From: Planctomycetota bacterium | Lineage (GTDB): Bacteria > Planctomycetota > PUPC01 | Assembly (NCBI GenBank): GCA_003559755.1 | Contig: PWKM01000029.1 | Coordinates: 1-11,990, forward strand | Direction of reading: 5' to 3' | DNA: 11,990 nucleotides | Translations under genes and position numbers: made by a program | Shown: piece by piece, positions 1 to 6,257 of the stretch | How the letters are laid out: each line of letters opens with the position of its first letter | Numbering within the stretch: the first letter of the stretch is position 1 | Notes under the pieces: generated by a model | Told to the model about the DNA's origin: nothing | Database searches by the model: none | What the model saw: only the letters and a program-made list of their open reading frames with translations

Positions 1-936
1 CGGTTCGGGGATCGGGATTCCGGGCTGCTCAGGGCGATAATATCCGAAGTCATAACTGCTATACAGGCAATAGTCAATCACGTCCAAAATGTGCCTGTCC
101 TCGGTGGCCGGATACGACCGCTCCCAGCCGGGCTGAAGTACGGCAGTGACGACGTAAGTCCCCAGTTCGAGGTCGTCGAAGAGGTAAATGCCGTTTTCGT
201 CGGTTTCCACCTCTCCGAGCAGTTCGCCTCCGATAGTTTCGAGCCGAACCGTCCAGCCCTCAAGAATGTGCTCATCGGGGTCGAATACACCGTCTCTGTT
301 CAGGTCGTGCCAGGTCAAACCTGTTATGCTGGCTAAGCCCAGGCATTCGATGCTCGTGAACTCCGCGTCATGAGAGTACGGAGCGAATCTCGGCTGCCAT
401 TTCCCGGAATTCGGATTGTAGGAAAGACCACTTACGTCGAAATGGAGGCCGGAAGCCCCGCTGTAATCGACCATGTACTCATAGATGACTCCGGTGGTGG
501 AACCGCCATCCCCCCCGGGCACGTGATCGATGACGACATCGGTTCCGTCCGCAACGTACATCGTCGGGAGCCGCAAGCTCTTGTAGTAGGTGTCGTATAT
601 GCCGTGCGGGGCGATGCCGTCGGGAGTGCCGAAATCCCAGTCCGAGATGGTGATGCCCGTTTCGTAGCCCGGCCCATGGAGAGTGGCTGTGGCGCCGGCA
701 GACCACCAATCCTGCGGGATGGCGACATGGAGATATAGGTCGTCGATCACCGATTGGTTGGGCCGGCTCGCCCCCAGTACTTGTAGCGGGTTCGATATAT
801 CCGTGCTCACCCACGTTTCCGTGTTATAGTCGTAGGTGGAATCGGGAATGTACAATTGGAGCGCGGGTACGGCATGTGCGGCCCCCGTCACCAGAAAAAC
901 CATCAAAAACGCTTTCGCCAGAACAGATCGCACCAT
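1..936 (-). CDS. exported choice-of-anchor N-like protein with SdrD B-like domain and PEP-CTERM start (3' partial)
   Basis: The reading frame is open from an ATG at 936 to the window edge (312 codons seen, C-terminus missing). An AGAGGAGA ribosome site lies 6 nt upstream. Residues 1-22 form a signal peptide (basic start, hydrophobic core, Ala-His-Ala cleavage site). The mature N-terminus, VPALQLYIPDSTYDYNTETW, resembles proteins called choice-of-anchor N, recalled from planctomycete-type genomes. Residues about 200-300 look like one SdrD B-like/Cna-B-like beta-sandwich: ITGLTWHDLNRDGVFDPDE with a calcium-loop-like DLNRDG, then ETDENGIYLFDDLELGTYVV. The last visible residues are IPIPEP, which looks like the start of a PEP-CTERM sorting signal; its transmembrane and basic segments would lie outside the window. 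Expected role: surface or extracellular matrix protein sorted by an exosortase. It runs the same way as the fibre operon upstream but 327 bp and a possible terminator separate them, so it is probably its own unit. Family name is moderately sure, export very sure. Confidence 0.75.
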   Translation of the reverse strand, partial: MVRSVLAKAFLMVFLVTGAAHAVPALQLYIPDSTYDYNTETWVSTDISNPLQVLGASRPNQSVIDDLYLHVAIPQDWWSAGATATLHGPGYETGITISDWDFGTPDGIAPHGIYDTYYKSLRLPTMYVADGTDVVIDHVPGGDGGSTTGVIYEYMVDYSGASGLHFDVSGLSYNPNSGKWQPRFAPYSHDAEFTSIECLGLASITGLTWHDLNRDGVFDPDEHILEGWTVRLETIGGELLGEVETDENGIYLFDDLELGTYVVTAVLQPGWERSYPATEDRHILDVIDYCLYSSYDFGYYRPEQPGIPIPEP

Positions 937-1013
937 AAGTTGTCTCCTCTTCAGTGGCTATCCAATCCAAGTCTGTTTTCGGCGCTCAGGCCGGCTCATT
1001 AGCGTTTTGCGGC

Positions 1014-1039
1014 AATAAAATGCCCGGGAGCGTCCTCCC
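1014..1039 (-). terminator. possible rho-independent terminator
   Basis: On the minus strand a perfect 5-bp stem (GGGAG / CTCCC, loop GACG; plus-strand 1026-1039) is followed after 5 nt by TTTTATT (1014-1020). It would end transcripts coming from the TPR lipoprotein operon or across the rfbA remnant before the surface-protein gene. The stem is short and the U-rich run is displaced, so this is only a candidate. Confidence 0.35.
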
Positions 1040-1165
1040 ACAGTTACTTCAAATCTTGCTTGAGTTGATCGCCGGGGAAACGTGCTCGCGTCGATAAGGG
1101 CGTCAGCCGTGCCGCTATCGAGCCAGAAGATTCCTGCCCGATTCGGCACGCGCGGAGTTCCCCGC
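1040..1165 (-). pseudogene. decayed fragment of rfbA (glucose-1-phosphate thymidylyltransferase)
   Basis: The minus strand encodes FWLDSGTADALIDASTF, nearly the same as AWLDSGTPDALIDASTF at residues 225-241 of the intact RfbA in this window (6258-7154). Counting by eye, 1078-1165 aligns with 6432-6520 at a little under 80% nucleotide identity with one gap. Upstream of the conserved block, one missing base shifts the frame: GELRACRIG in one frame corresponds to GKLRASRIG of RfbA, while the DSGT block is in another. Downstream, similarity fades through QDLK (RfbA QGLK) and meets an in-frame TAA. Only about 40 codons of a roughly 298-codon gene remain, there is no start, and the nucleotidyltransferase N-terminus is absent, so it cannot be functional. 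It fills most of the otherwise empty stretch 937-1263; I see nothing else in 1166-1263. Confidence 0.8.
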
Positions 1166-1263
1166 AATGGGGACAGAAGAGGATGGACGGCTATCCGACA
1201 GCGGTTGGATGCCGACGGTGGACCGGTTTGAATACTCCCCAACCCGGATCGTTGGTTACCCGC

Positions 1264-2280
1264 TCAATTCATGGCGTCAGAGAACCAGACCCGATCCCGT
1301 TTCGGTTGTGTTACAGCGTGGGCTGGCGAACTGCCTCTGCCCAGCAGCCGCTGACCCACAACCATCGCACGGACGACCTGTTCCGGCATTCTTTCCATGG
1401 CACAGACCACACCGTGGAGTTGATGCGCGATGCCACGCGACTGCATTGATCCAAGCATCTGGGCCTCATCCAGACGGGACCGAGCCGTCGGCCAGTCCCC
1501 GCCAGCGGCGGCAATAAGGGCCAACCAGGCCGGAGCATCAAACGCCCTTGGGTGGCGCTGTTGAAGGTCAGCGAAGATTTCTTCGGCCTCATCGAGGTTG
1601 CCGTCTCTGAGGGCACTTATCGCTGCATCGTAGAGCATATGGTCGGTCGCCTTCTGCCCCATATTCACAGGTGCCGGTCGCGGGACAGCGACATCCCCGG
1701 CAACCGCCGTCAGGGCCTGTACGGCTTTCTCTGTTTCCCCTTGTCGCGAATACACGAGCACGCGCCACAGCAGTGCAGTCGTGCCCGCGGGGGAGAGAGC
1801 GAGTTCATCGAGCAGTTCCAGGGCTCTCTGATGGTCTTCCTGGAGCAGAAGGGCCAAAATCAGCCATTGGCTGATTGCGATGCTCATCGGGCCTTCCGGT
1901 GCCACTTGCGCCTTGACATCGTCGAATTGGCGGACCGCTTCGCCGGGTCGCCCTCGCGCCAACTCCGCGATACCGACCGCCATTCGTTCCCACCCGGGCG
2001 GTTCTCCCGGCTTGCGTTTGACCTGCGCGGCCTGTGCGATGGCTCGTTCGCTTTGCAGGTCGAGGGCGTATGCCAATGACAGCATGGCGTGGGGTTCCGG
2101 CCCGTCGGGGACAGACGCGACGACCTGGGTAAGAAGTGGAATAGCAGTCTTGGGGCTACCGGTGGCCAACAGTTGTGCCCCCCTCTGGAACGTCAAGTCG
2201 GTTTGTGTTGCCGCTTCAGGTGCGATGCGGCACCCGGATGCCAGGATCAGAATGGGTAAAATTGCCCTTGCTTTCCACAT
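1264..2280 (-). CDS. TPR lipoprotein, possible secretin pilotin
   Basis: 338 residues. The N-terminus (MWKARAILPILILASGC) is a lipoprotein signal with a lipobox-like ASGC, so Cys17 would be lipidated and the protein anchored, probably at the outer membrane. The rest is almost wholly helical with TPR-like pairs, for example FQRGAQLLATGSPKTAIPLL near residue 32, then repeats around 65-80, 100-120, 150-165, 215-250 and 255-275 (typical pattern of A-x-x-x-G-x-x-x-x-A). The ATG shares its A with the TAA stop of the secretin gene (TAATG), with GGAGAA upstream, which indicates translational coupling. TPR lipoproteins of the PilF/PilW kind are known pilotins for the PilQ secretin, so a pilotin or assembly role for the neighbouring secretin is a reasonable inference. 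Sequence alone shows only lipoprotein plus TPR; a general scaffold role is the alternative. It is the last gene of the operon. Confidence 0.72.
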   Translation of the reverse strand: MWKARAILPILILASGCRIAPEAATQTDLTFQRGAQLLATGSPKTAIPLLTQVVASVPDGPEPHAMLSLAYALDLQSERAIAQAAQVKRKPGEPPGWERMAVGIAELARGRPGEAVRQFDDVKAQVAPEGPMSIAISQWLILALLLQEDHQRALELLDELALSPAGTTALLWRVLVYSRQGETEKAVQALTAVAGDVAVPRPAPVNMGQKATDHMLYDAAISALRDGNLDEAEEIFADLQQRHPRAFDAPAWLALIAAAGGDWPTARSRLDEAQMLGSMQSRGIAHQLHGVVCAMERMPEQVVRAMVVGQRLLGRGSSPAHAVTQPKRDRVWFSDAMN

Positions 2281-3626
2281 TACAGTTCTCCCTGGTCTGC
2301 TGACGGTGCGATAGAATCGAGGGGGCTTATATATCGTTGCTCCAGGCGGCTGGGGAGTTCGGCCGCGCGAGAATCATTGCCGTCCACCAGATGGGCGGTC
2401 ATCACGATGATCACCTCTTGTTGCTCCTTCCGCTGGGTCACCTTGCGAAAGGCCGTCCCGAGCACAGGAATGTCGCCCAGCACCGGCACCTTCTCGACCA
2501 GCGAGCGGTGCTGCTCGCGCAACAGCCCCCCGAGCACGATCGTCTGTCCATCGCGGACACTGATGGTCGTGTTGGCGCGTCGCCTGGTCACAACCGGCAA
2601 GGCGGAATTCGCCGCTGCGCCGGAGTTATTGTTGTTGTCTCTGGCGGTCTCGGTTGCTACATCAGAGACCTCGGGAGCCAGCTTCAACACCATCTGTCCA
2701 TTCGCCCCGATTTGGGCTCCTACCGTGAGGTTCACTCCGGCCTTGATCGATTCCAGGCGATAATACGGGTTGGATGCGGGACCGCTCAGGAGCGAGAAGT
2801 ATCGTTCGAGACCGACGAAAATATCTGCCTCCTCGCCGTTCATCACCGCGATCCGGGGGCTGGCCAGGACACGTCCCTTGCGCTCCTGGATGATTGCCCG
2901 CAAGGTCACCTCTATATATCTCGCGATGTCAGATGCGGCGTCGTAAGTAACAGTCCCGACGAGGTCGCTCATCCCCGTCTGTATTCGCTTGTAGCCGTAT
3001 TGCCAGTCCAGCCCCAGTTGCTTTGCCCCCTCTTCGGTCAATTCGAAGACGACCGCCTCGATAATCACCTGCCGATGTGGATGGTCGATTTCTCGGATGG
3101 CCTGGATTACTTTCTGCCGTGCGGCTTCGGGGGCGGTGATAATCACCGTCCCGCTGGGCTTGTCGTAGGTCACGAATTGGGCCAGCGAAGGGTGCAGCGC
3201 CGCCCTGACCTGGTCGCAGTTGACATAAGTCAAGCTGGCTCGCTTCGAGGACGCCGTTCGGGCGAACATCAGACTCCCCGGGTCGGCCTTCCCAACCACA
3301 TAATAGTTGTTGATTTTAAGAAAGTCATAGCCGCCCACGGCACAGACGCGCTCAAGCACGTCTTCCAACGGCATGTCCTGAACGGCGATTGTTACGACGC
3401 CCTGCACGGTGTGATCACATATGATGGGCACACCCGTCTGCAACGAAATGTCTTGGATGACCTGCCGGACTTCTGTTTCCACCCAAACGTTGGTAACGAG
3501 CGGTTCTGCCGGCTCCTCGGCTGTCGGAGCATCTCCCGAGAGAGCCGGGCAGATTCCGATAACCAGGACCATGCAGAGGCAGCCGGCTGAAACTCGACAC
3601 CAACGGGACTGCACTCGGTCTTTCAT
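2280..3626 (-). CDS. secretin-family outer-membrane channel protein
   Basis: 448 residues from the ATG at 3626, chosen because GGGAGG lies 6 nt upstream; a frame extension to 3671 would overlap the preceding gene and place 15 residues before the signal peptide. Residues 1-30 are a signal sequence. Residues about 45-115 form an STN-like domain (VTNVWVETEVRQVIQDISLQ then GVVTIAVQDMPLEDVLERV). Residues about 130-185 resemble an N1/NolW-type domain, with APEAARQKVIQAIREIDHP. The C-terminal secretin domain spans about 186-415 and has the family signature: VVTRRRANTTISVRDGQTIV, LGGLLREQ, VPVLGDIPVLGTAFR and EVIIVMTAHLV. Such proteins form multimeric gated outer-membrane rings in type II, type III and type IV pilus systems. 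It is shorter than most (PilQ and GspD are over 600 residues) and has a single visible N1-type domain. It lies 22 bp after the chaperone-like gene and is coupled to the TPR lipoprotein gene. Likely substrates are the two fibre subunits encoded upstream. Confidence 0.9.
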   Translation of the reverse strand: MKDRVQSRWCRVSAGCLCMVLVIGICPALSGDAPTAEEPAEPLVTNVWVETEVRQVIQDISLQTGVPIICDHTVQGVVTIAVQDMPLEDVLERVCAVGGYDFLKINNYYVVGKADPGSLMFARTASSKRASLTYVNCDQVRAALHPSLAQFVTYDKPSGTVIITAPEAARQKVIQAIREIDHPHRQVIIEAVVFELTEEGAKQLGLDWQYGYKRIQTGMSDLVGTVTYDAASDIARYIEVTLRAIIQERKGRVLASPRIAVMNGEEADIFVGLERYFSLLSGPASNPYYRLESIKAGVNLTVGAQIGANGQMVLKLAPEVSDVATETARDNNNNSGAAANSALPVVTRRRANTTISVRDGQTIVLGGLLREQHRSLVEKVPVLGDIPVLGTAFRKVTQRKEQQEVIIVMTAHLVDGNDSRAAELPSRLEQRYISPLDSIAPSADQGEL

Positions 3627-3648
3627 TGATATCCCTCCCATCGATTTG

Positions 3649-4905
3649 TCATCTCCCTGCCCATATGGCAACGTTTATCGGAACACGCAACTCTGACACA
3701 GTTCCATCCGGCTGCATCGCTCTTAACACCAGCGAAAATCCCTGTTCTTCTCGATTGATATCCGTGGGGACCCTCAACAGCAGTACGAGCGACCGACGGG
3801 AGCCGGCAGTGAGCTCGAAGGTGCCCGGCTCAACCGACCACCACTTTTCCGGAGCCGGTCCTTCATCTTGCCCGGTAATTGCAGCCGAGACGGGCACGGT
3901 GTACTCGGAAGTGTTCTTCACGACGACACCGATCGACCGGAAGGCCCCCGGCATCACCACGCAACGAAGTGATTCGGGAGTCGCCCTCAGGAGGTCGCCA
4001 TCTGGTCGTCCGTGCGACTCTGCGGCCACCTGTTCCAATATAAGGGCAAGCTCCGGCGTAATCTCAAACGCCTCTCGGTGGCGTGCCTTCCCCCAATGCG
4101 ATTCGTAGTCCATCTCTACATGGAGCTGGTATTGTCCGGTCGGAAGCGGCTTGTCCAGCGATGTCCTGAATATCCTGCTGTCGCCGCCGAACACTCTCGA
4201 CCGATTGCTGCGCAGCGGTGTCAGGAAAACAGTCCTCGAATTCTCATCCAGAATCCGGACCCGACCGGTGGCCCGGAATCGTGCCTGTCCTGTGTTCTCC
4301 AAAGCGACCACTACCTCTGGGGGGCGTGAATGTACCGGCTGGACGATCTTCTCGCCGTCCAATTGGGGCCACACGATCTCGCATCGGGTGATCTTCGCCC
4401 GCCTCGGGAAAGAGCGTCCTGTTACAGTTACGAACAATCCCGAGGCGATCCGATAAGTCAGCGTCACCCCGCCCTCAGTCTCGCCCTGAGAGCCAAGCGT
4501 AACCAGGACGGCACTATAGTATTCCCCCGCCGCGTGATGAGGAGCTGCGATGGTGCCCTCGATGATTTCCGATTCGCCCGGCCTGATGAGCAACTCGGTC
4601 GAGTTGAGCGTTATCCAATTGCTGGCCGACCGAGGCATACTCCCGGGCTCAGGAAAAGACAGATGTCCGGTTTCCGATACCGCAACATCGGCCAACTGTA
4701 TATGCACCCTCTCCGGCCTGGCACGAGCCCGGTCGCGCACCCGGTTGGTAATCGTGATCCTGAAACGTTCGGTCCGGCCGGGTGCGACCGATATCTCCTG
4801 TCTGAGCGGGGCCACGGCCACGCCGGCCCGGGCTGCTCGAACTGTACAAAGCCCCGTAACCACCAGTATGACTGCGATAGCCAATCTTTGCTTGTCCGTG
4901 TTCAT
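3649..4905 (-). CDS. Ig-fold periplasmic chaperone-like protein
   Basis: About 418 residues from the ATG at 4905, which has GAGG 6 nt upstream. An ATG at 4908 and a GTG at 4917 that overlaps the previous stop are alternatives. Residues 1-27 are a signal peptide ending Ala-Arg-Ala. The mature protein starts GVAVAPLRQEISVAPGRTER, typical of the first strands of PapD-like, DUF916-like and related Ig domains (Pro-Leu-Arg, then a Pro-Gly turn and FRITITNR). At least three beta-sandwich segments can be seen: about 28-160, about 185-275 (EVVVALENTGQARFRATGRV), and about 305-415 (GVVVKNTSEYTVPVSAAI, then FELTAGSRRSLVLLLRVPTD). No transmembrane helix, usher or lipobox is seen. A chaperone for the two small exported subunits encoded just upstream is the best inference. 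It is longer than classical chaperones (about 230 residues) and nearer to DUF916-type partners of surface proteins. Specific family is uncertain. Confidence 0.62.
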   Translation of the reverse strand: MNTDKQRLAIAVILVVTGLCTVRAARAGVAVAPLRQEISVAPGRTERFRITITNRVRDRARARPERVHIQLADVAVSETGHLSFPEPGSMPRSASNWITLNSTELLIRPGESEIIEGTIAAPHHAAGEYYSAVLVTLGSQGETEGGVTLTYRIASGLFVTVTGRSFPRRAKITRCEIVWPQLDGEKIVQPVHSRPPEVVVALENTGQARFRATGRVRILDENSRTVFLTPLRSNRSRVFGGDSRIFRTSLDKPLPTGQYQLHVEMDYESHWGKARHREAFEITPELALILEQVAAESHGRPDGDLLRATPESLRCVVMPGAFRSIGVVVKNTSEYTVPVSAAITGQDEGPAPEKWWSVEPGTFELTAGSRRSLVLLLRVPTDINREEQGFSLVLRAMQPDGTVSELRVPINVAIWAGR

Positions 4906-4913
4906 CATATTCC

Positions 4914-5378
4914 TCACCAGGTGACCGTCAGCACGATGGACGCGGAATATTCGCCGGCTTTATTCGCTCGGTCGCTGGCGGCTGCCGCGCGGACAGAGAT
5001 GGTGATGTCCGACGTGGGGCCGTAGCCGTCCACCCCGTAAGTCCGGGTGACGAACGTCTGCGAGCCGACCCAGTGTCCATCCGGGTTGGTTACGGATGGG
5101 CCGGTCAGCTTGTAACTGGTTGTCAGGGCATCCCCATCGATGCTCAGTACCTCATCGCCGGCCTGGGCGACGGATACCGAAATCTGACAGGGCTGGTCGT
5201 GTGCCAGCGTCATCGTCAATGATCCGTCCAGGGTCTGCCCGGGGGAGGTGATGTGCCCGTCCGGCTCGAGGGAGTAGGGGGAGTCCAGCCAGGAGGCGTC
5301 GGCTAATATCGCGGGGTGTCCGATGCAGACTGCCAGAAGACAGCCCAATGCCTGGATGAAGTTTTTCCGCAGGACCAT
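4914..5378 (-). CDS. small exported fibre-subunit-like protein (second subunit)
   Basis: 154 residues with a signal peptide (MVLRKNFIQALGCLLAVCIG, cleavage near Ala-Asp-Ala at 26-28). The mature part is all-beta and ends in EYSASIVLTVTW, a C-terminal strand of the kind seen in DUF4402/SCPU-like pilins. It is a paralogue of the subunit encoded just upstream: both contain DGHITS, a TTSYK followed by Met-Ser-Gly or Leu-Thr-Gly, a SVR or HVR segment, and an acidic/Asp-Arg turn followed by Ala-Gly-(Glu/Asp)-Tyr near the end. It lacks the beta-rich N-terminal extension (about 15 residues) of the first subunit, which could make it a terminator, tip or base subunit if the fibre uses strand exchange (inference). 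Its TGA overlaps the GTG codon at 4917 and lies a few bases before the preferred ATG of the chaperone-like gene. The ribosome site (AGGGCGG) is weak. Confidence 0.7.
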   Translation of the reverse strand: MVLRKNFIQALGCLLAVCIGHPAILADASWLDSPYSLEPDGHITSPGQTLDGSLTMTLAHDQPCQISVSVAQAGDEVLSIDGDALTTSYKLTGPSVTNPDGHWVGSQTFVTRTYGVDGYGPTSDITISVRAAAASDRANKAGEYSASIVLTVTW

Positions 5379-5422
5379 AAGTTCCGCCCTCTCGGCCTGG
5401 GATTCCGGCGAAAAACCGCTTC

Positions 5423-5442
5423 AAGGCCCCGCCCAGGGCCCT
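5423..5442 (-). terminator. intergenic hairpin between the two subunit genes, possible attenuator
   Basis: On the minus strand AGGGCCC (5436-5442) pairs with GGGCCTT (5423-5429) across a 6-nt loop: 7 pairs including one G-T. A run of five T follows about 7 nt later (GAAGCGG then TTTTT). It lies 22 bp after the stop of the first subunit gene. A partial terminator or 3'-stabilising stem here would keep the first subunit more abundant than the distal genes, as in many fimbrial operons. No run of U follows directly, so termination may be weak. Confidence 0.4.
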
Positions 5443-5464
5443 GGTAGCGAACTGTCTAAGCGAC

Positions 5465-6001
5465 TTAGTCCCAACTTGCGGTCAGGACGACTCCGCAAGT
5501 ATAGTCGCCGGCGTCCGGAGCCCGATCGCCAGGGCCTTCGGCCCGGACATGAAGAGTCACCTCATAGGCGCCCACACCATCCTCATGGGTGACTGAATAC
5601 GTATTGGCGGCAAAAAACTCACCGGTACCTGTCCCGGCCACAATCCATTCAGCGTCGTCCTCAATCTCGTCGCCCGACATTTTATAGCTCGTGGTCAACG
5701 TGTCGGTTTCGCTGCTCAATATGCCGACGTTGACGCCGCCTGTGGGGGTGATCGTGGTGTTGACGTTTGCGTACAGAGTCAACGTCTGCAATGCGGTAAT
5801 TGCCTGATCCACGCTCGTGATATGACCATCGAAATCGCTCGCCTCAATGGCCGGACTGGTGACATCCCATTCGGCGAATGAGTCAACCGTCGCCGTGATT
5901 GTGACAGTTGAGACGTTGCTGTCTGCTGAACCCAACGAAGGTACCAACAGGCACACAGCCACGGCGAGTGCGAAACCGTACCTCGCAAGCTCTTTCAACA
6001 T
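5465..6001 (-). CDS. small exported fibre-subunit-like protein (first, probably major subunit)
   Basis: 178 residues from the ATG at 6001, preceded by AGGAGATG and TAAA; an upstream in-frame ATG at 6058 has no such site and would bury the signal peptide. Signal peptide: MLKELARYGFALAVAVCLLV to about residue 26 (GSA-D). The mature protein is small, acidic and predicted all-beta. An N-terminal strand NVSTVTITATVDSFAEWDV with alternating hydrophobic residues would suit donor-strand exchange. Later segments are FDGHITSVDQA, the middle repeat-like LTLYANVNTTITPTGGVNVG, DTLTTSYKMSG, then YEVTLHVRAEGPGDR and the final strand YTCGVVLTASWD. This layout resembles DUF4402/spore-coat-U-type pilins, but I cannot assign a named family. 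It is first in the five-gene operon, has the best ribosome site, and is followed by a hairpin, all consistent with an abundant structural subunit. Confidence 0.72.
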   Translation of the reverse strand: MLKELARYGFALAVAVCLLVPSLGSADSNVSTVTITATVDSFAEWDVTSPAIEASDFDGHITSVDQAITALQTLTLYANVNTTITPTGGVNVGILSSETDTLTTSYKMSGDEIEDDAEWIVAGTGTGEFFAANTYSVTHEDGVGAYEVTLHVRAEGPGDRAPDAGDYTCGVVLTASWD

Positions 6002-6032
6002 TTTACATCTCCTAATTACAGTTTGCGTCAGC

Positions 6033-6051
6033 GCCGGACCTCCGGCGGAGG
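6033..6051 (-). promoter_or_regulatory. alternative hairpins in the 5' leader of the fibre operon
   Basis: Two overlapping, mutually exclusive stems are possible: GCCGG/CCGGC with a 4-nt loop (6033-6046) and CCTCC/GGAGG with a 3-nt loop (6039-6051). They lie about 32 nt upstream of the first subunit start, in the untranslated leader. Either could tune translation or RNA stability. Short GC stems arise often by chance in this genome, so the functional reading is weak. Confidence 0.3.
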
Positions 6052-6091
6052 CACGCATCTACAAGAATACTTGCCTCAATTTCTACTCCGT

Positions 6092-6097
6092 ATATTA
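6092..6097 (-). promoter_or_regulatory. candidate -10 box of the fibre operon
   Basis: On the minus strand TAATAT sits in an AT-rich patch with an eight-T run just upstream (6105-6112), about 91 nt before the first subunit ATG. No good -35 hexamer is present at 16-18 nt, so an activator or alternative sigma factor may be needed if this is the promoter. Confidence 0.3.
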
Positions 6098-6142
6098 CCT
6101 TCGGAAAAAAAAGTTCATAGTTTAGTCTTTTTGTCGGGAAGC

Positions 6143-6228
6143 CGCGTTCACACGGTTCGGCGAGTGCTCAAACTCCCGCGAGCAGGGGACAACATCCGCG
6201 TGGTGTGGTCGCGGAGGCAGTGAACGCG
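6143..6228. repeat. 86-bp structured element with perfect outer inverted repeat
   Basis: CGCGTTCAC (6143-6151) and GTGAACGCG (6220-6228) are a perfect 9-bp inverted repeat. Enclosed are two further perfect stems: TGCTC/GAGCA (6165-6169, 6180-6184) and TCCGCG/CGCGGA (6195-6200, 6210-6215). The whole could fold as a three-way junction in RNA on either strand or as a cruciform in DNA. It begins 30 bp after the rfbA stop and lies before the putative fibre-operon promoter. It could be a transcript 3' end, a small structured RNA or a palindromic repeat element. The rest of the gene-free stretch 6002-6257 shows only the leader and promoter candidates listed separately. Confidence 0.5.
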
Positions 6229-6257
6229 AATGATCGGGGCGATGTGCCCATGGGTCA

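Noticed and set aside
1150..1180. Cys-Pro-His-Cys zinc-ribbon-like string in a minus-strand frame
   Set aside because: It lies at the boundary of the frameshifted rfbA remnant, has no second Cys pair and no start.
1240..1263. CCAAC/GTTGG stem just after the TPR lipoprotein gene as a terminator
   Set aside because: Only five pairs and no T run follows; the candidate at 1014-1039 is slightly better.
2337..3590. Long plus-strand open frame (417 codons) opposite the secretin gene
   Set aside because: It is the shadow of the secretin; the minus strand has a clear signal peptide, STN and secretin motifs and a good ribosome site.
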